Part shown: positions 43,458-51,351 of the stretch, piece after piece | Layout: every line of letters starts with the position of its first letter | Position numbering within the stretch: position 1 is the first letter of the stretch | Assembly (NCBI GenBank): GCA_052174015.1 | Contig: JBQMXM010000003.1 | Location: 15,724 to 79,723, forward strand | Direction: 5' to 3' | Length of the DNA stretch: 64,000 nt | From: JABCPO02 sp052174015 | GTDB lineage: Bacteria > Bacillota > Clostridia > TANB77 > CAG-508 | The notes under the pieces: model-generated | The model's database searches: none | The model's input: the letters and a program-made list of their open reading frames with translations, nothing else | Told to the model about the DNA's origin: nothing | Position numbers and translations under genes: made by a program

Positions 43458-43823
43458 ATGGAAAAAATTGAAAAAATGATAGAAGAAATAGAAAAATTAA
43501 CAGTTATAGAATTAGCTGAATTAGTAAAAGCTATAGAAGAAAAATTTGGAGTATCTGCAGCAGCAGTAGCAGCACCAGCAGCTGGAGCAGCATCAGACGC
43601 AGCAGCAGAAAAATCAGAATTTGATGTAGAATTAACAGAAACAGGAGCTAACAAAATAGCTGTTATGAAAGTTGTAAAAGCAGTTAGCGGATTAGGATTA
43701 AAAGAAGCAAAAGAATTAGTTGATGGAGCACCAAAAGTAGTAAAATCAGGAGTTAACAAAGACGAAGCTGAAGAAATTAAAAAACAATTAGAAGAAGCTG
43801 GAGCAAAAGTAACTTTAAAATAA
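43458..43823 (+). CDS. rplL: 50S ribosomal protein L7/L12
   Basis: The 121-residue protein has the helical dimerisation N-terminus, an Ala-rich hinge (about 38-52) and the C-terminal factor-binding domain with KIAVMKVVKAVSGLGLKEAK. It recruits translation factors. The start at 43458 follows AAAGGAG; a reading from 43404 would overlap rplJ and is rejected. Confidence 0.97.
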   Translation: MEKIEKMIEEIEKLTVIELAELVKAIEEKFGVSAAAVAAPAAGAASDAAAEKSEFDVELTETGANKIAVMKVVKAVSGLGLKEAKELVDGAPKVVKSGVNKDEAEEIKKQLEEAGAKVTLK

Positions 43824-43844
43824 TTCAAAAATAATTAAAATAAA

Positions 43845-43892
43845 GATATCTTAGATTAATATTATTATACTATTAGTCTAAGATATTTTATT
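43845..43892 (+). terminator. Terminator after rplL
   Basis: The arms ATATCTTAGATTAAT and ATTAGTCTAAGATAT form a 15-base-pair stem with one G-T pair, followed by TTTTATT. Confidence 0.8.
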
Positions 43893-43922
43893 ATTTATTT
43901 CATTAATTATATTCATTAGTTA

Positions 43923-43951
43923 TTGAGCTAAAAAAATAATAATGATATAAT
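43923..43951 (+). promoter_or_regulatory. Promoter of plsC
   Basis: TTGAGC, a 17-base spacer and TATAAT, 25 bases before the start codon. Confidence 0.65.
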
Positions 43952-43976
43952 AGTTATATAATTTATGGAGGAATAT

Positions 43977-44672
43977 ATGACAGATAATACTAAATCAAAG
44001 AAAAAGAAAGAAAATAGGTTTAAAGATGTATACTTAAAAATAACAATTCGTAAAATTTGTCTTTTTGTAGTAAGATTATTATTTTTAACTATATATAGGA
44101 TTAGAGTTGTAGGACTTGAAAATATTCCTAAAACTAAATGTATTGTATGTGCAAATCATAAATCAACATTTGATGCAGTATTTTTAATGGGGGTATTTCC
44201 TAAAAATATACATTTTATGTCAAAACAATCAATTTGGACACATTGGTGGGGAAAATTTATTGGTTTTGCTTTTGATATGATACCGGCAAAAAGAGATGGG
44301 AAAGATATACTTGCAATAAAAGAGGCGTATAAGGTATTAAATAATGATGAAATTTTAGGTATTTTTCCAGAAGGAACTAGAAATGGAGTATCTAAAGAAA
44401 TACCTGTAAAATCAGGAGCTACATTTATTTCAATAAAAAAAGATGCACCAATATTACCAATTGCAATATCAGGTAAATTAAAACCATTTACTAAAAATAC
44501 AGTAACTATAGGTAAACCTATAGATTTGAAAAACATGCTTGAAGATGGTAAAACAGAAAAAGATACAGAAGAATTAAAAAGACTTACAAATATAGTAATG
44601 CAAGAAATATTTAAATTATCAATAGATGGAGAATATGATGAATATCTAAATAGAGATATTAAAATACATTAA
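43977..44672 (+). CDS. plsC: 1-acyl-sn-glycerol-3-phosphate acyltransferase
   Basis: The 231-residue protein has a membrane-associated N-terminus and the acyltransferase motifs NHKSTFD (H-x4-D) and FPEGTRNG. It makes phosphatidic acid for phospholipid synthesis. The start at 43977 follows GGAGG by five bases; the upstream ATG at 43965 is part of that site. It stands alone between two terminators. Confidence 0.93.
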   Translation: MTDNTKSKKKKENRFKDVYLKITIRKICLFVVRLLFLTIYRIRVVGLENIPKTKCIVCANHKSTFDAVFLMGVFPKNIHFMSKQSIWTHWWGKFIGFAFDMIPAKRDGKDILAIKEAYKVLNNDEILGIFPEGTRNGVSKEIPVKSGATFISIKKDAPILPIAISGKLKPFTKNTVTIGKPIDLKNMLEDGKTEKDTEELKRLTNIVMQEIFKLSIDGEYDEYLNRDIKIH

Positions 44673-44693
44673 AATACATTAAAAGTATAATAG

Positions 44694-44741
44694 TAAAAAA
44701 CTTATACACATTTTATATAATTTATGTGTATAAGTTTTTTT
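44694..44741. terminator. Bidirectional terminator
   Basis: The arms AAAAACTTATACACAT and ATGTGTATAAGTTTTT form a 16-base-pair stem with T-runs on either strand, between the convergent plsC and VanW-like genes. Confidence 0.88.
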
Positions 44742-44791
44742 CATTTCATTCTTATTATTATTTTTTATACTAATATACTATTAATATTATA

Positions 44792-46393
44792 TTAACTTAG
44801 ATTAATGAAATTATCAGTAGAACTATTATTATTTTCATTTGGATTATTATGTTCAATAATTTCACTTAAAGGATAATACCTGTTTTCAGAAATTTTCTTT
44901 TTAGTAATATTATTATTATTATCTGAAATAGTTACATTAACAATAAATGTACCACCATTTACTCCTTTTTGTTTAACTTTTTCACCATTTATATTACTAT
45001 TATATATTTTAACAGTATTAAATTTTAAGTCTTCTGTTTTAGAAATGTCAACAGAAATATTTTGTTCTAACTTATTACCTGTAAGTTTTACATTTAAAGA
45101 ATTATTAGCAATATTTAATTTAAGCTTGATTGCAGAAGTATGAGTATTTTTAAATTTTAAATCATTGTTTAAAGAAATATTGGCATCAAGTCCTAAATCA
45201 AAAAAGTTTATAGCGTTAGTATGTTGATTGCGTTCTAATATAGTTTGATTTGTATATATTGCACTAGTATATATTGCAGAAGCTACAAAAGAAAGTGCAG
45301 AATTTACTTCTTCCAAATTTATATTATTAGAATATTTTTGAATGTTAATACTATTATTAAAAGAAAAAGTCTGATCAGCATTTAAATATGTGTTATCTAA
45401 AGTATCTACAATGTTTGAAATATGTTTTACACTTTCATTACTTAAATTAGCTAAAGAAAAGTTTCTATTAAATATATTTTCTGTTTGATTTGAATTTTTC
45501 TTTTCAAGTTGCTTAATTAAAGAATCACTTAAAATATCTGGTTTAATCTTTTTTAATTTTAATATATATGGAGAAGTTGCAGTTTTATCAAACATAATAG
45601 CAGTGTTAAGTGGAACAATAAATTCAAGACCATATTCTTCCTTAACAATTGTGTTATTGTTGCTTATATATGCATTTTTAGCCTTTTTAGTAATATCATT
45701 ATATATACTATTTAAATTAATGTTAGAATATTTCTCTTTTTTGCTTTCTAAAAAAAGATTGTTTTTAAATTCTTCATTAATATAATTGTTTAAAATAGTG
45801 TCTTTAATTTTTTCATCTTCAATAATTGAATATTGTTGATTTTTTAAAATAGTAACTTCTAATTTTTCCATATCAAGTATATATGGATAATTTTTTTTGC
45901 TATTTATTTTAAAAGAAATATTATCTATATATTTTTTTAATATTTCATCATTTAAATTAAATTCAATAGGGATATTTATATTTTCATTAGATTTTTTAGA
46001 ATTTACAAGCTCTTTTTCAAGTTTTAATGCCTTTTCATAGCTTTTTTCATAATCATATTTTAGATTTAATTCTTGTGGGCTAATAATTGTAGTTATATTA
46101 TCAACAGTAAGTGTAAATTGATTTTGAGCCCTTTTATCATATTTGTTTTTTAAACTATCAACAACTTCAGATTTACTAGTATTTTTGATAGATATACCAG
46201 CAATAGATATATTATTACTATATCTTATATTATTTGGTTTAAATATTTTAAAATATATGAATACTAAAGAGATTATAGATAGTATTATGATAAATATAAT
46301 TATAGATATTTTGATTAGATTGTTGTTTTGAAAATACTTAGAATTATTATTATCAAATAAGTCAGACCCTTTAGGTGTAATTCCTAATTCCAT
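44792..46393 (-). CDS. Degenerate VanW-like membrane-anchored protein
   Basis: The 533-residue protein has a cytoplasmic N-terminus, one membrane span (about 27-50), a peptidoglycan-binding-4-like repeat region (about 55-300) and a C-terminal part that follows the VanW domain of the 47101 gene product in order: a loading strand (NADQTFSFNN), helix, and a late GLDANISLNN. The core GGICQISSTLY of VanW is replaced by NSALSFVASAIY, and the following RTNHGF by RNQHTN. So the fold is probably kept but the conserved core is lost. The start follows AAAGGAT. It is divergent from the second VanW locus, 200 bases away. Confidence 0.75.
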   Translation of the reverse strand: MELGITPKGSDLFDNNNSKYFQNNNLIKISIIIFIIILSIISLVFIYFKIFKPNNIRYSNNISIAGISIKNTSKSEVVDSLKNKYDKRAQNQFTLTVDNITTIISPQELNLKYDYEKSYEKALKLEKELVNSKKSNENINIPIEFNLNDEILKKYIDNISFKINSKKNYPYILDMEKLEVTILKNQQYSIIEDEKIKDTILNNYINEEFKNNLFLESKKEKYSNINLNSIYNDITKKAKNAYISNNNTIVKEEYGLEFIVPLNTAIMFDKTATSPYILKLKKIKPDILSDSLIKQLEKKNSNQTENIFNRNFSLANLSNESVKHISNIVDTLDNTYLNADQTFSFNNSINIQKYSNNINLEEVNSALSFVASAIYTSAIYTNQTILERNQHTNAINFFDLGLDANISLNNDLKFKNTHTSAIKLKLNIANNSLNVKLTGNKLEQNISVDISKTEDLKFNTVKIYNSNINGEKVKQKGVNGGTFIVNVTISDNNNNITKKKISENRYYPLSEIIEHNNPNENNNSSTDNFINLS

Positions 46394-46591
46394 AATTTAT
46401 CCTTTCGTAAAATTAGTAATAATTTAATTACTATTATTATATAATATTAATAGTAATTAATCAAAATGTATAATATAGGTAATAGTGATATAAATATTAA
46501 ATATAGATGAAATATTGAATAAAAAGTTGTAATAAACTAGTAAAAAAGTATAAAATAATATATACTGAATATATGAAAGTTGGGGTCAATT

Positions 46592-47095
46592 ATGCAATTA
46601 TATGAAAACATATATTTAAATACAGACAAGATAATACAAGGCCAAGAATATACATTAGTATACAGAGGAAAATATTTTGAACAAGTTAAAAATATTAAAT
46701 GCCCAGAACAAAAACTATATTTAGTTATAGGGGATGAAAAAATACAACTTAATAAAAAGGATTATGGATATACTTGTCAAATAGAATTTAATGAAAACAA
46801 GAATGATTTAGAAATATTATTAGAAAATATATCAACAGAAAAATTAGAAAAGCAAGAAAGTCTAGATGAAAATACAAATAATGAAATATTTACATTATAT
46901 GCAATAACAGAACCAATACATTTAAATGTATTAAAGGTAAATAATAAGCAAAATTTAATAAAACAAAAAGAAAAGAACTTTTTATTTTTTCCAGAGCAAA
47001 TAATGAATGCTATAAATAAGGCAATTAAGATATTTCCAAAGGTGTTAGAAAATAGAATGAATACTAATAAATTGATTAGGAGAGGAGAAAAATAA
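46592..47095 (+). CDS. Small protein with carbohydrate-binding-like domain
   Basis: This 167-residue protein has no signal peptide. Its N-terminal 95 residues (LYENIYLNTDKIIQGQEYTL and on) align by eye with the N-terminus of the 61191 gene product (FFENIRIENNNIIAGEEAVI), which looks like a CBM25-type beta-sandwich. The C-terminal 40 residues are a basic amphipathic helix that could bind membrane. The ATG at 46592 is preferred to the TTG at 46580, which overlaps the likely binding site GGGG. It precedes the vanW-like gene by five bases, so the two are one operon. Confidence 0.6.
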   Translation: MQLYENIYLNTDKIIQGQEYTLVYRGKYFEQVKNIKCPEQKLYLVIGDEKIQLNKKDYGYTCQIEFNENKNDLEILLENISTEKLEKQESLDENTNNEIFTLYAITEPIHLNVLKVNNKQNLIKQKEKNFLFFPEQIMNAINKAIKIFPKVLENRMNTNKLIRRGEK

Positions 47096-47100
47096 TAATT

Positions 47101-49080
47101 ATGGATGAAAAAAATAATAATGAAAATTCAGAATTTAAAAATGATACTGCTAAAACAGATAATGCTAAAATAGTTATAGATGCATTAGGTAATGTTAAAT
47201 CAGATGAAGTAAGTAGTGCAGAAGACATAAAAGTATTACAAGAAAAAGTAAATCAAAAAATGAAAGAAGAAACACCATTAAAAGAAAATAAGAAAACATT
47301 AAAAAAAGAACCTAAAGAAGATGAGTTATTTAAGAAAGTAAATGAATTATTAGATGACGAAGAAGTAGAGCTTTCTGATGATAAAAATTTAAAAGTAGAT
47401 GAAAAAATTCAAATAGCAGAAAGATTAGAAGAAAAGATTGTAGATATTGCTATTAAGAAAAATAGAAATAGAATCATAATTATAATAGCAGTAATTGCAA
47501 CACTAGTTATAATGTTTTTCTCAACTATATTTGGAATAATTAATATTTGGAATAATAAGATACAAAAAAATGTATATATTGATAAAATTAATGTAGGTGG
47601 ATTAACAAAAGAAGAAGCTACTAAAAAGATATCAGACATATATAAGTCAAAATCAGAAAAAGAAATTAAATTAAAATATGATACATTAGAAACACCATTT
47701 AAATTAAAGGATATAGATTTTCAAGTAAAAGATATAGAAGCTGTAAATGAAGCATATCAAATTGGAAGAAATTCTAATATTATAGTTAATAACTATAATA
47801 TATTATATCAATATATTTTCAGTAAAACAGTTGATTTACAAGCAAACTATAATCCACAATATTTAGCAGAAATAATTAAAAATGTCTCAGCATTTTTACC
47901 AAATAAGGTTAAAAATCCAGAATATCAAATAGATAAAGAAAAATCAAAATTAAGAATATTTGCAGGAGAAGATGGAATAGATGTAAATACTAAAGAATTA
48001 GAAGAAAAAATTATATCTGCATGTAAGAGTACAGAAGATATTACAGCAATAAATATTCCAATAGTAAAAGAAAAAGCCCCACAAATAGATTTAGATAAAA
48101 TATATAATGAAGTTAAAAAAGAAGCACAAGACGCATCTTTTAATGAAAAAACAAAAGAATTAAAATTTGAAGAAAATGGAATGGACTTTGGAATATCTTT
48201 AGAAGAAGCTAAAAAACTATTATTAGAAAAGAAAAAAGAATATATAATACCATTAAAAATAATTAAACCAAAAGTAACTTTAGAACAATTAGGACAAAAA
48301 ACATTTCCAGACTTATTAGGTACATATGAAACACAATATGATGGTACACAAGTAAATAGAACAACAAACTTAAAAATAGCAGTTAGAAGACTTAATGGGT
48401 ATATTTTAAGACCAGGAGAAGAATTCTCATATAATAGGATAATGGGTAGGTCAGAACATGAATATAAGTCTGCAGCAATATTTTCAGCAGGAAGAGTAGT
48501 AGATGAACTTGCAGGTGGTATATGTCAAATATCATCAACATTATATGCAGCGGCACTTAAAACAAATTTAGATATAACTCAGAGAACTAATCATGGTTTT
48601 GTAACACCATATGCAAAACCAGGATTAGACGCAACAGTATATTTTAATGCAATAGATTTTAGATTTAAAAATAATAGAAAATATCCAATAAAAATAGTTG
48701 CAACAATTTCAAATGGAGTAACAAGAGTAAGTTTTTATGGAATTAAAACAGAAGATGTAAGGGTAGATTTAAATCCAGTATTATTATCAGTAACACCTAG
48801 AACAGTAACAGAAAGAAAAGATCCAAACTTAGCTGAAGGACAAAAAAGAATAATACAAACAGGTATAGATGGTAGAAGAGTAAGAGTATATAAGACTGTA
48901 TATATAAATGGAGTAAAACAATCAACTACAGTAGTATCTACAGATATATATAGACCAATGGAAAAAATAGTAGCTGTAGGAACAAAGAAAAAAGCAGGAA
49001 AGACAACAAAGCAAGAAGACTCTAAAAAAACGGAAGAACCAAAAAAAGAAGAGAAAAAGGAAGAAAAGAAAGAAGATTAA
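47101..49080 (+). CDS. VanW-family protein with G5 domain
   Basis: The 659-residue protein has an acidic cytoplasmic N-terminus, one membrane span (about 122-142), two peptidoglycan-binding-4-like repeats (about 150-400), a complete VanW domain (about 415-545 with LRPGEEFSYN, GGICQISSTLY and RTNHGFVTPY), a G5 domain (about 570-635) and a Lys/Glu-rich tail. It is probably anchored in the membrane and binds the cell wall; the VanW domain has no settled enzymatic role. It is the intact relative of the minus-strand 44792 gene. Confidence 0.9.
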   Translation: MDEKNNNENSEFKNDTAKTDNAKIVIDALGNVKSDEVSSAEDIKVLQEKVNQKMKEETPLKENKKTLKKEPKEDELFKKVNELLDDEEVELSDDKNLKVDEKIQIAERLEEKIVDIAIKKNRNRIIIIIAVIATLVIMFFSTIFGIINIWNNKIQKNVYIDKINVGGLTKEEATKKISDIYKSKSEKEIKLKYDTLETPFKLKDIDFQVKDIEAVNEAYQIGRNSNIIVNNYNILYQYIFSKTVDLQANYNPQYLAEIIKNVSAFLPNKVKNPEYQIDKEKSKLRIFAGEDGIDVNTKELEEKIISACKSTEDITAINIPIVKEKAPQIDLDKIYNEVKKEAQDASFNEKTKELKFEENGMDFGISLEEAKKLLLEKKKEYIIPLKIIKPKVTLEQLGQKTFPDLLGTYETQYDGTQVNRTTNLKIAVRRLNGYILRPGEEFSYNRIMGRSEHEYKSAAIFSAGRVVDELAGGICQISSTLYAAALKTNLDITQRTNHGFVTPYAKPGLDATVYFNAIDFRFKNNRKYPIKIVATISNGVTRVSFYGIKTEDVRVDLNPVLLSVTPRTVTERKDPNLAEGQKRIIQTGIDGRRVRVYKTVYINGVKQSTTVVSTDIYRPMEKIVAVGTKKKAGKTTKQEDSKKTEEPKKEEKKEEKKED

Positions 49081-49081
49081 T

Positions 49082-49225
49082 ATGAAAAATTGGAAAAAAA
49101 TACTAATAATAATATTTGTTGTAATAATATTATTAAAAATATTAAGTGGGATATTTGATATAACATTTTTTAAAACAAATCTTAATTCAACAATAACACA
49201 TATTGAAAGAAGAAATAAAAAATAG
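49082..49225 (+). CDS. Small single-span membrane protein, 47 residues
   Basis: An ATG one base after the vanW-like stop opens a 47-residue frame: basic start (MKNWKK), a hydrophobic span (about 7-26) and a polar tail ending HIERRNKK. The inside-positive pattern and position before the operon terminator support a real gene. The ribosome binding site is weak (AAGGAAG further upstream), so translation may be coupled. No family is recognised. Confidence 0.45.
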   Translation: MKNWKKILIIIFVVIILLKILSGIFDITFFKTNLNSTITHIERRNKK

Positions 49226-49253
49226 TATTAATAAAAATAGTAGTAATAAATTT

Positions 49254-49284
49254 AAAAGTATATCTATATTTAGATATACTTTTA
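49254..49284 (+). terminator. Terminator of the vanW operon
   Basis: The stem AAAAGTATATCTA/TAGATATACTTTT with a four-base loop ends in a T-run. Confidence 0.82.
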
Positions 49285-49340
49285 TTATTAATATATAACT
49301 GTAATATTTGTAACATGAAAATTACATAATATTTAAAAAC

Positions 49341-49369
49341 TTGCAAAAAAACAATAAAATATATATAAT
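49341..49369 (+). promoter_or_regulatory. Promoter of rsmH
   Basis: TTGCAA, a 17-base spacer and TATAAT, 24 bases before the start codon. Confidence 0.7.
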
Positions 49370-49393
49370 CTGAATAATATTAGAGAGGGATTT

Positions 49394-50323
49394 ATGGAAT
49401 TTAAGCATATCTCTGTGTTACTTGATGAATGTATAGAAGCATTAAATATTAAAGAAGATGGTATATATATTGACGGAACTCTTGGAGGAGCAGGTCATAG
49501 CTTAGAAATTTTAAAAAGATTAAATAATGGAACATTAATTGGAATTGATAGAGATGAAGAAGCATTATTAGTAGCGCAGCAAAAATTAAAAGAAGCAGAA
49601 AAAAATAATAATGTAATATTAGTACATAATATACATGAACATATACCAACAATATTAGATGCCTTAGAAATATCAAAAGTAGATGGAGTATTATTAGATT
49701 TAGGCATGTCATCATATCAAATTGATAATATAGACAGAGGATTTTCATATATGCACAATGCAGAATTAGATATGAGAATGAATCAAAAATCTGATATTAC
49801 TGCTAAACATATAGTAAATAACTATTCTAAAGAAAAATTAATTAGAATTTTTAAAGAATATGGAGAAGAAAAGTTTGCAGTACCAATTGCAAATAAGATT
49901 GTAAGTGTACGTACAAATAAAGAGATTAATACAACATTTGAGTTAAATGAAATTATAGATTCTGTAAAGCCATTTTCAAAAAAAGGACATAAATCAAAAC
50001 AAGTATTTCAAGCATTACGCATAGAAGTAAATAATGAATTAGTATTATTAAAAGATGCAATAATTCAAATAGGTAAAAGACTTAAATCAAAAGGAAGATT
50101 TGCAATTATAACATTTCATTCACTAGAAGATAAAATTGTAAAAGAAGCATTTAAAGAACTTGTTGGAAAATGCACATGTCCACCAGATTTACCAATATGT
50201 ATATGTAATAATGTTAGTTATGGAAAACTTGTAAATTCAAAACCAATATTACCAACAGAAGAAGAAATTAATAGAAATTCAAGGTCTAAAAGTGCAAAAC
50301 TTAGAATATTTCAAGCAAAATAA
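49394..50323 (+). CDS. rsmH: 16S rRNA (cytosine-1402-N4)-methyltransferase
   Basis: This 309-residue enzyme has the SAM motif YIDGTLGGAGHS, the DGVLLDLGMSSYQID segment and the late FHSLEDKIVKEAF and RSKSAKLR motifs of RsmH (MraW). It methylates 16S rRNA in the decoding centre. It opens a truncated division/cell-wall cluster, with ftsL 20 bases downstream. The start follows GAGAGGG. Confidence 0.97.
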   Translation: MEFKHISVLLDECIEALNIKEDGIYIDGTLGGAGHSLEILKRLNNGTLIGIDRDEEALLVAQQKLKEAEKNNNVILVHNIHEHIPTILDALEISKVDGVLLDLGMSSYQIDNIDRGFSYMHNAELDMRMNQKSDITAKHIVNNYSKEKLIRIFKEYGEEKFAVPIANKIVSVRTNKEINTTFELNEIIDSVKPFSKKGHKSKQVFQALRIEVNNELVLLKDAIIQIGKRLKSKGRFAIITFHSLEDKIVKEAFKELVGKCTCPPDLPICICNNVSYGKLVNSKPILPTEEEINRNSRSKSAKLRIFQAK

Positions 50324-50343
50324 TTATTTAAAGAGGAATACAT

Positions 50344-50925
50344 ATGATAGAATATCAATACTCTACAAATCCTAAAAAATATTATCCTGAATATACTTCT
50401 AGTAATAAGAAGAAAAAGAATAATAATGTAGGTGTTAAGAAAAATAAATATAATCAAAATATGAATACAAATAATAAAAATAGTAAGGCATTAAAAGGCA
50501 AAGTTACGAACTATAAACATAATGAATTATTAGAAAGCAAAAAGAAAGCAAGAAAAGAGAAAAGAAACACCAAAATATATTGGGCATTCCTATTTTTGCT
50601 AATAATAACATTAGCTATATTAATAGTATATAGAAATTCTTATGCTGATGAAAAATTTATGCAACTAAATAAAAAAACAAAACAAATAGAAGAGATGAAA
50701 AAAGAAAATGAACAGCTTAAATTATCACTTCAAAATAGTATGAGTTTAAATAAGATAGAAGAAAAAGCTAAAAATATAGGTATGCAAAAATTAGACAGTA
50801 GTAAGATTGTAAAGATATCTTTACCAAAAAAAGATTTTATTGAGCCAAGTGAAAAAGTAACTATATCAAACAAAAAAGAAAATATCATAACTAAAATATA
50901 TAAGAGCTTAATGAGAATAATATAA
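50344..50925 (+). CDS. ftsL: Cell division protein FtsL-like
   Basis: The 193-residue protein has a long basic cytoplasmic N-terminus (about 1-75), one membrane span (about 78-98) and an extracytoplasmic coiled coil (about 105-145, ENEQLKLSLQNSMSLNKIEE). FtsL proteins are poorly conserved; this layout and the place after rsmH identify it. It would join FtsB/DivIC in the divisome. The usual next genes (ftsI, murE, murF) do not follow here. Confidence 0.8.
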   Translation: MIEYQYSTNPKKYYPEYTSSNKKKKNNNVGVKKNKYNQNMNTNNKNSKALKGKVTNYKHNELLESKKKARKEKRNTKIYWAFLFLLIITLAILIVYRNSYADEKFMQLNKKTKQIEEMKKENEQLKLSLQNSMSLNKIEEKAKNIGMQKLDSSKIVKISLPKKDFIEPSEKVTISNKKENIITKIYKSLMRII

Positions 50926-50961
50926 ATAATAAAAAAAATTTGTATTTTTTAAAAAAAAGTG

Positions 50962-50992
50962 TTGACAAAATATATATATATATAATGATAAT
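50962..50992 (+). promoter_or_regulatory. Candidate promoter of the 32-residue peptide gene
   Basis: A perfect TTGACA is followed by a TA-repeat spacer. GATAAT at 19 bases is the likeliest -10 box; a TATAAT at 13 bases is too close. Confidence 0.5.
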
Positions 50993-51051
50993 AGATATAT
51001 TAAAAATATAAATAAAGTATTATTCATATTTTATGAAATTTCAAAATAGTA

Positions 51052-51241
51052 TTTAATAGATAGTTAATATTAAGTGCATAGAATCACTTTAAAAAGGAGG
51101 TGAAGATTATGCCACAACCTAGTTATGAAGAAATAAAAGAATTAGCTCGTAGAGTTGAACGTGAAACAGCAGAATATGAAATAGATAATCAAGATAATCA
51201 CGATTAATTTAAATCAAATAATAAAATAACTATCTATTAAA
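51052..51241. repeat. 15-bp perfect inverted repeats around a tiny gene
   Basis: TTTAATAGATAGTTA (51052-51066) and its exact reverse complement TAACTATCTATTAAA (51227-51241) enclose the ribosome binding site and whole frame of a 32-residue peptide. The element of 190 bases could be a small mobile unit or a long-range mRNA stem. I see no target-site duplication. Confidence 0.6.
51109..51207 (+). CDS. 32-residue acidic peptide with very strong ribosome binding site
   Basis: The frame codes for MPQPSYEEIKELARRVERE and ends YEIDNQDNHD. It is preceded by AAAGGAGGTGA, nearly a full anti-16S match, eight bases before ATG, and sits between a promoter and a strong terminator, so it looks like a deliberately expressed gene. 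It is predicted helical in the first 24 residues with an acidic tail; no signal, Cys or known precursor motif. It could be a regulatory peptide, an antitoxin-like peptide or a ribosomally made product precursor; no family is recognised. GAA/CGT codons (two CGT) stand out slightly. Confidence 0.7.
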   Translation: MPQPSYEEIKELARRVERETAEYEIDNQDNHD

Positions 51242-51246
51242 ATAAA

Positions 51247-51277
51247 AAAGCATATCTATATAGATATGCTTTTTGCC
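51247..51277 (+). terminator. Terminator of the peptide gene
   Basis: The stem AAAGCATATCTA/TAGATATGCTTT with a TATA loop ends in a T-run. Confidence 0.85.
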
Positions 51278-51351
51278 ATATTTAAATATAGATTTTTTCA
51301 AAATATATTTTTTAAATAAATAATGAATATAATTGATAGAATGGAGATAAA

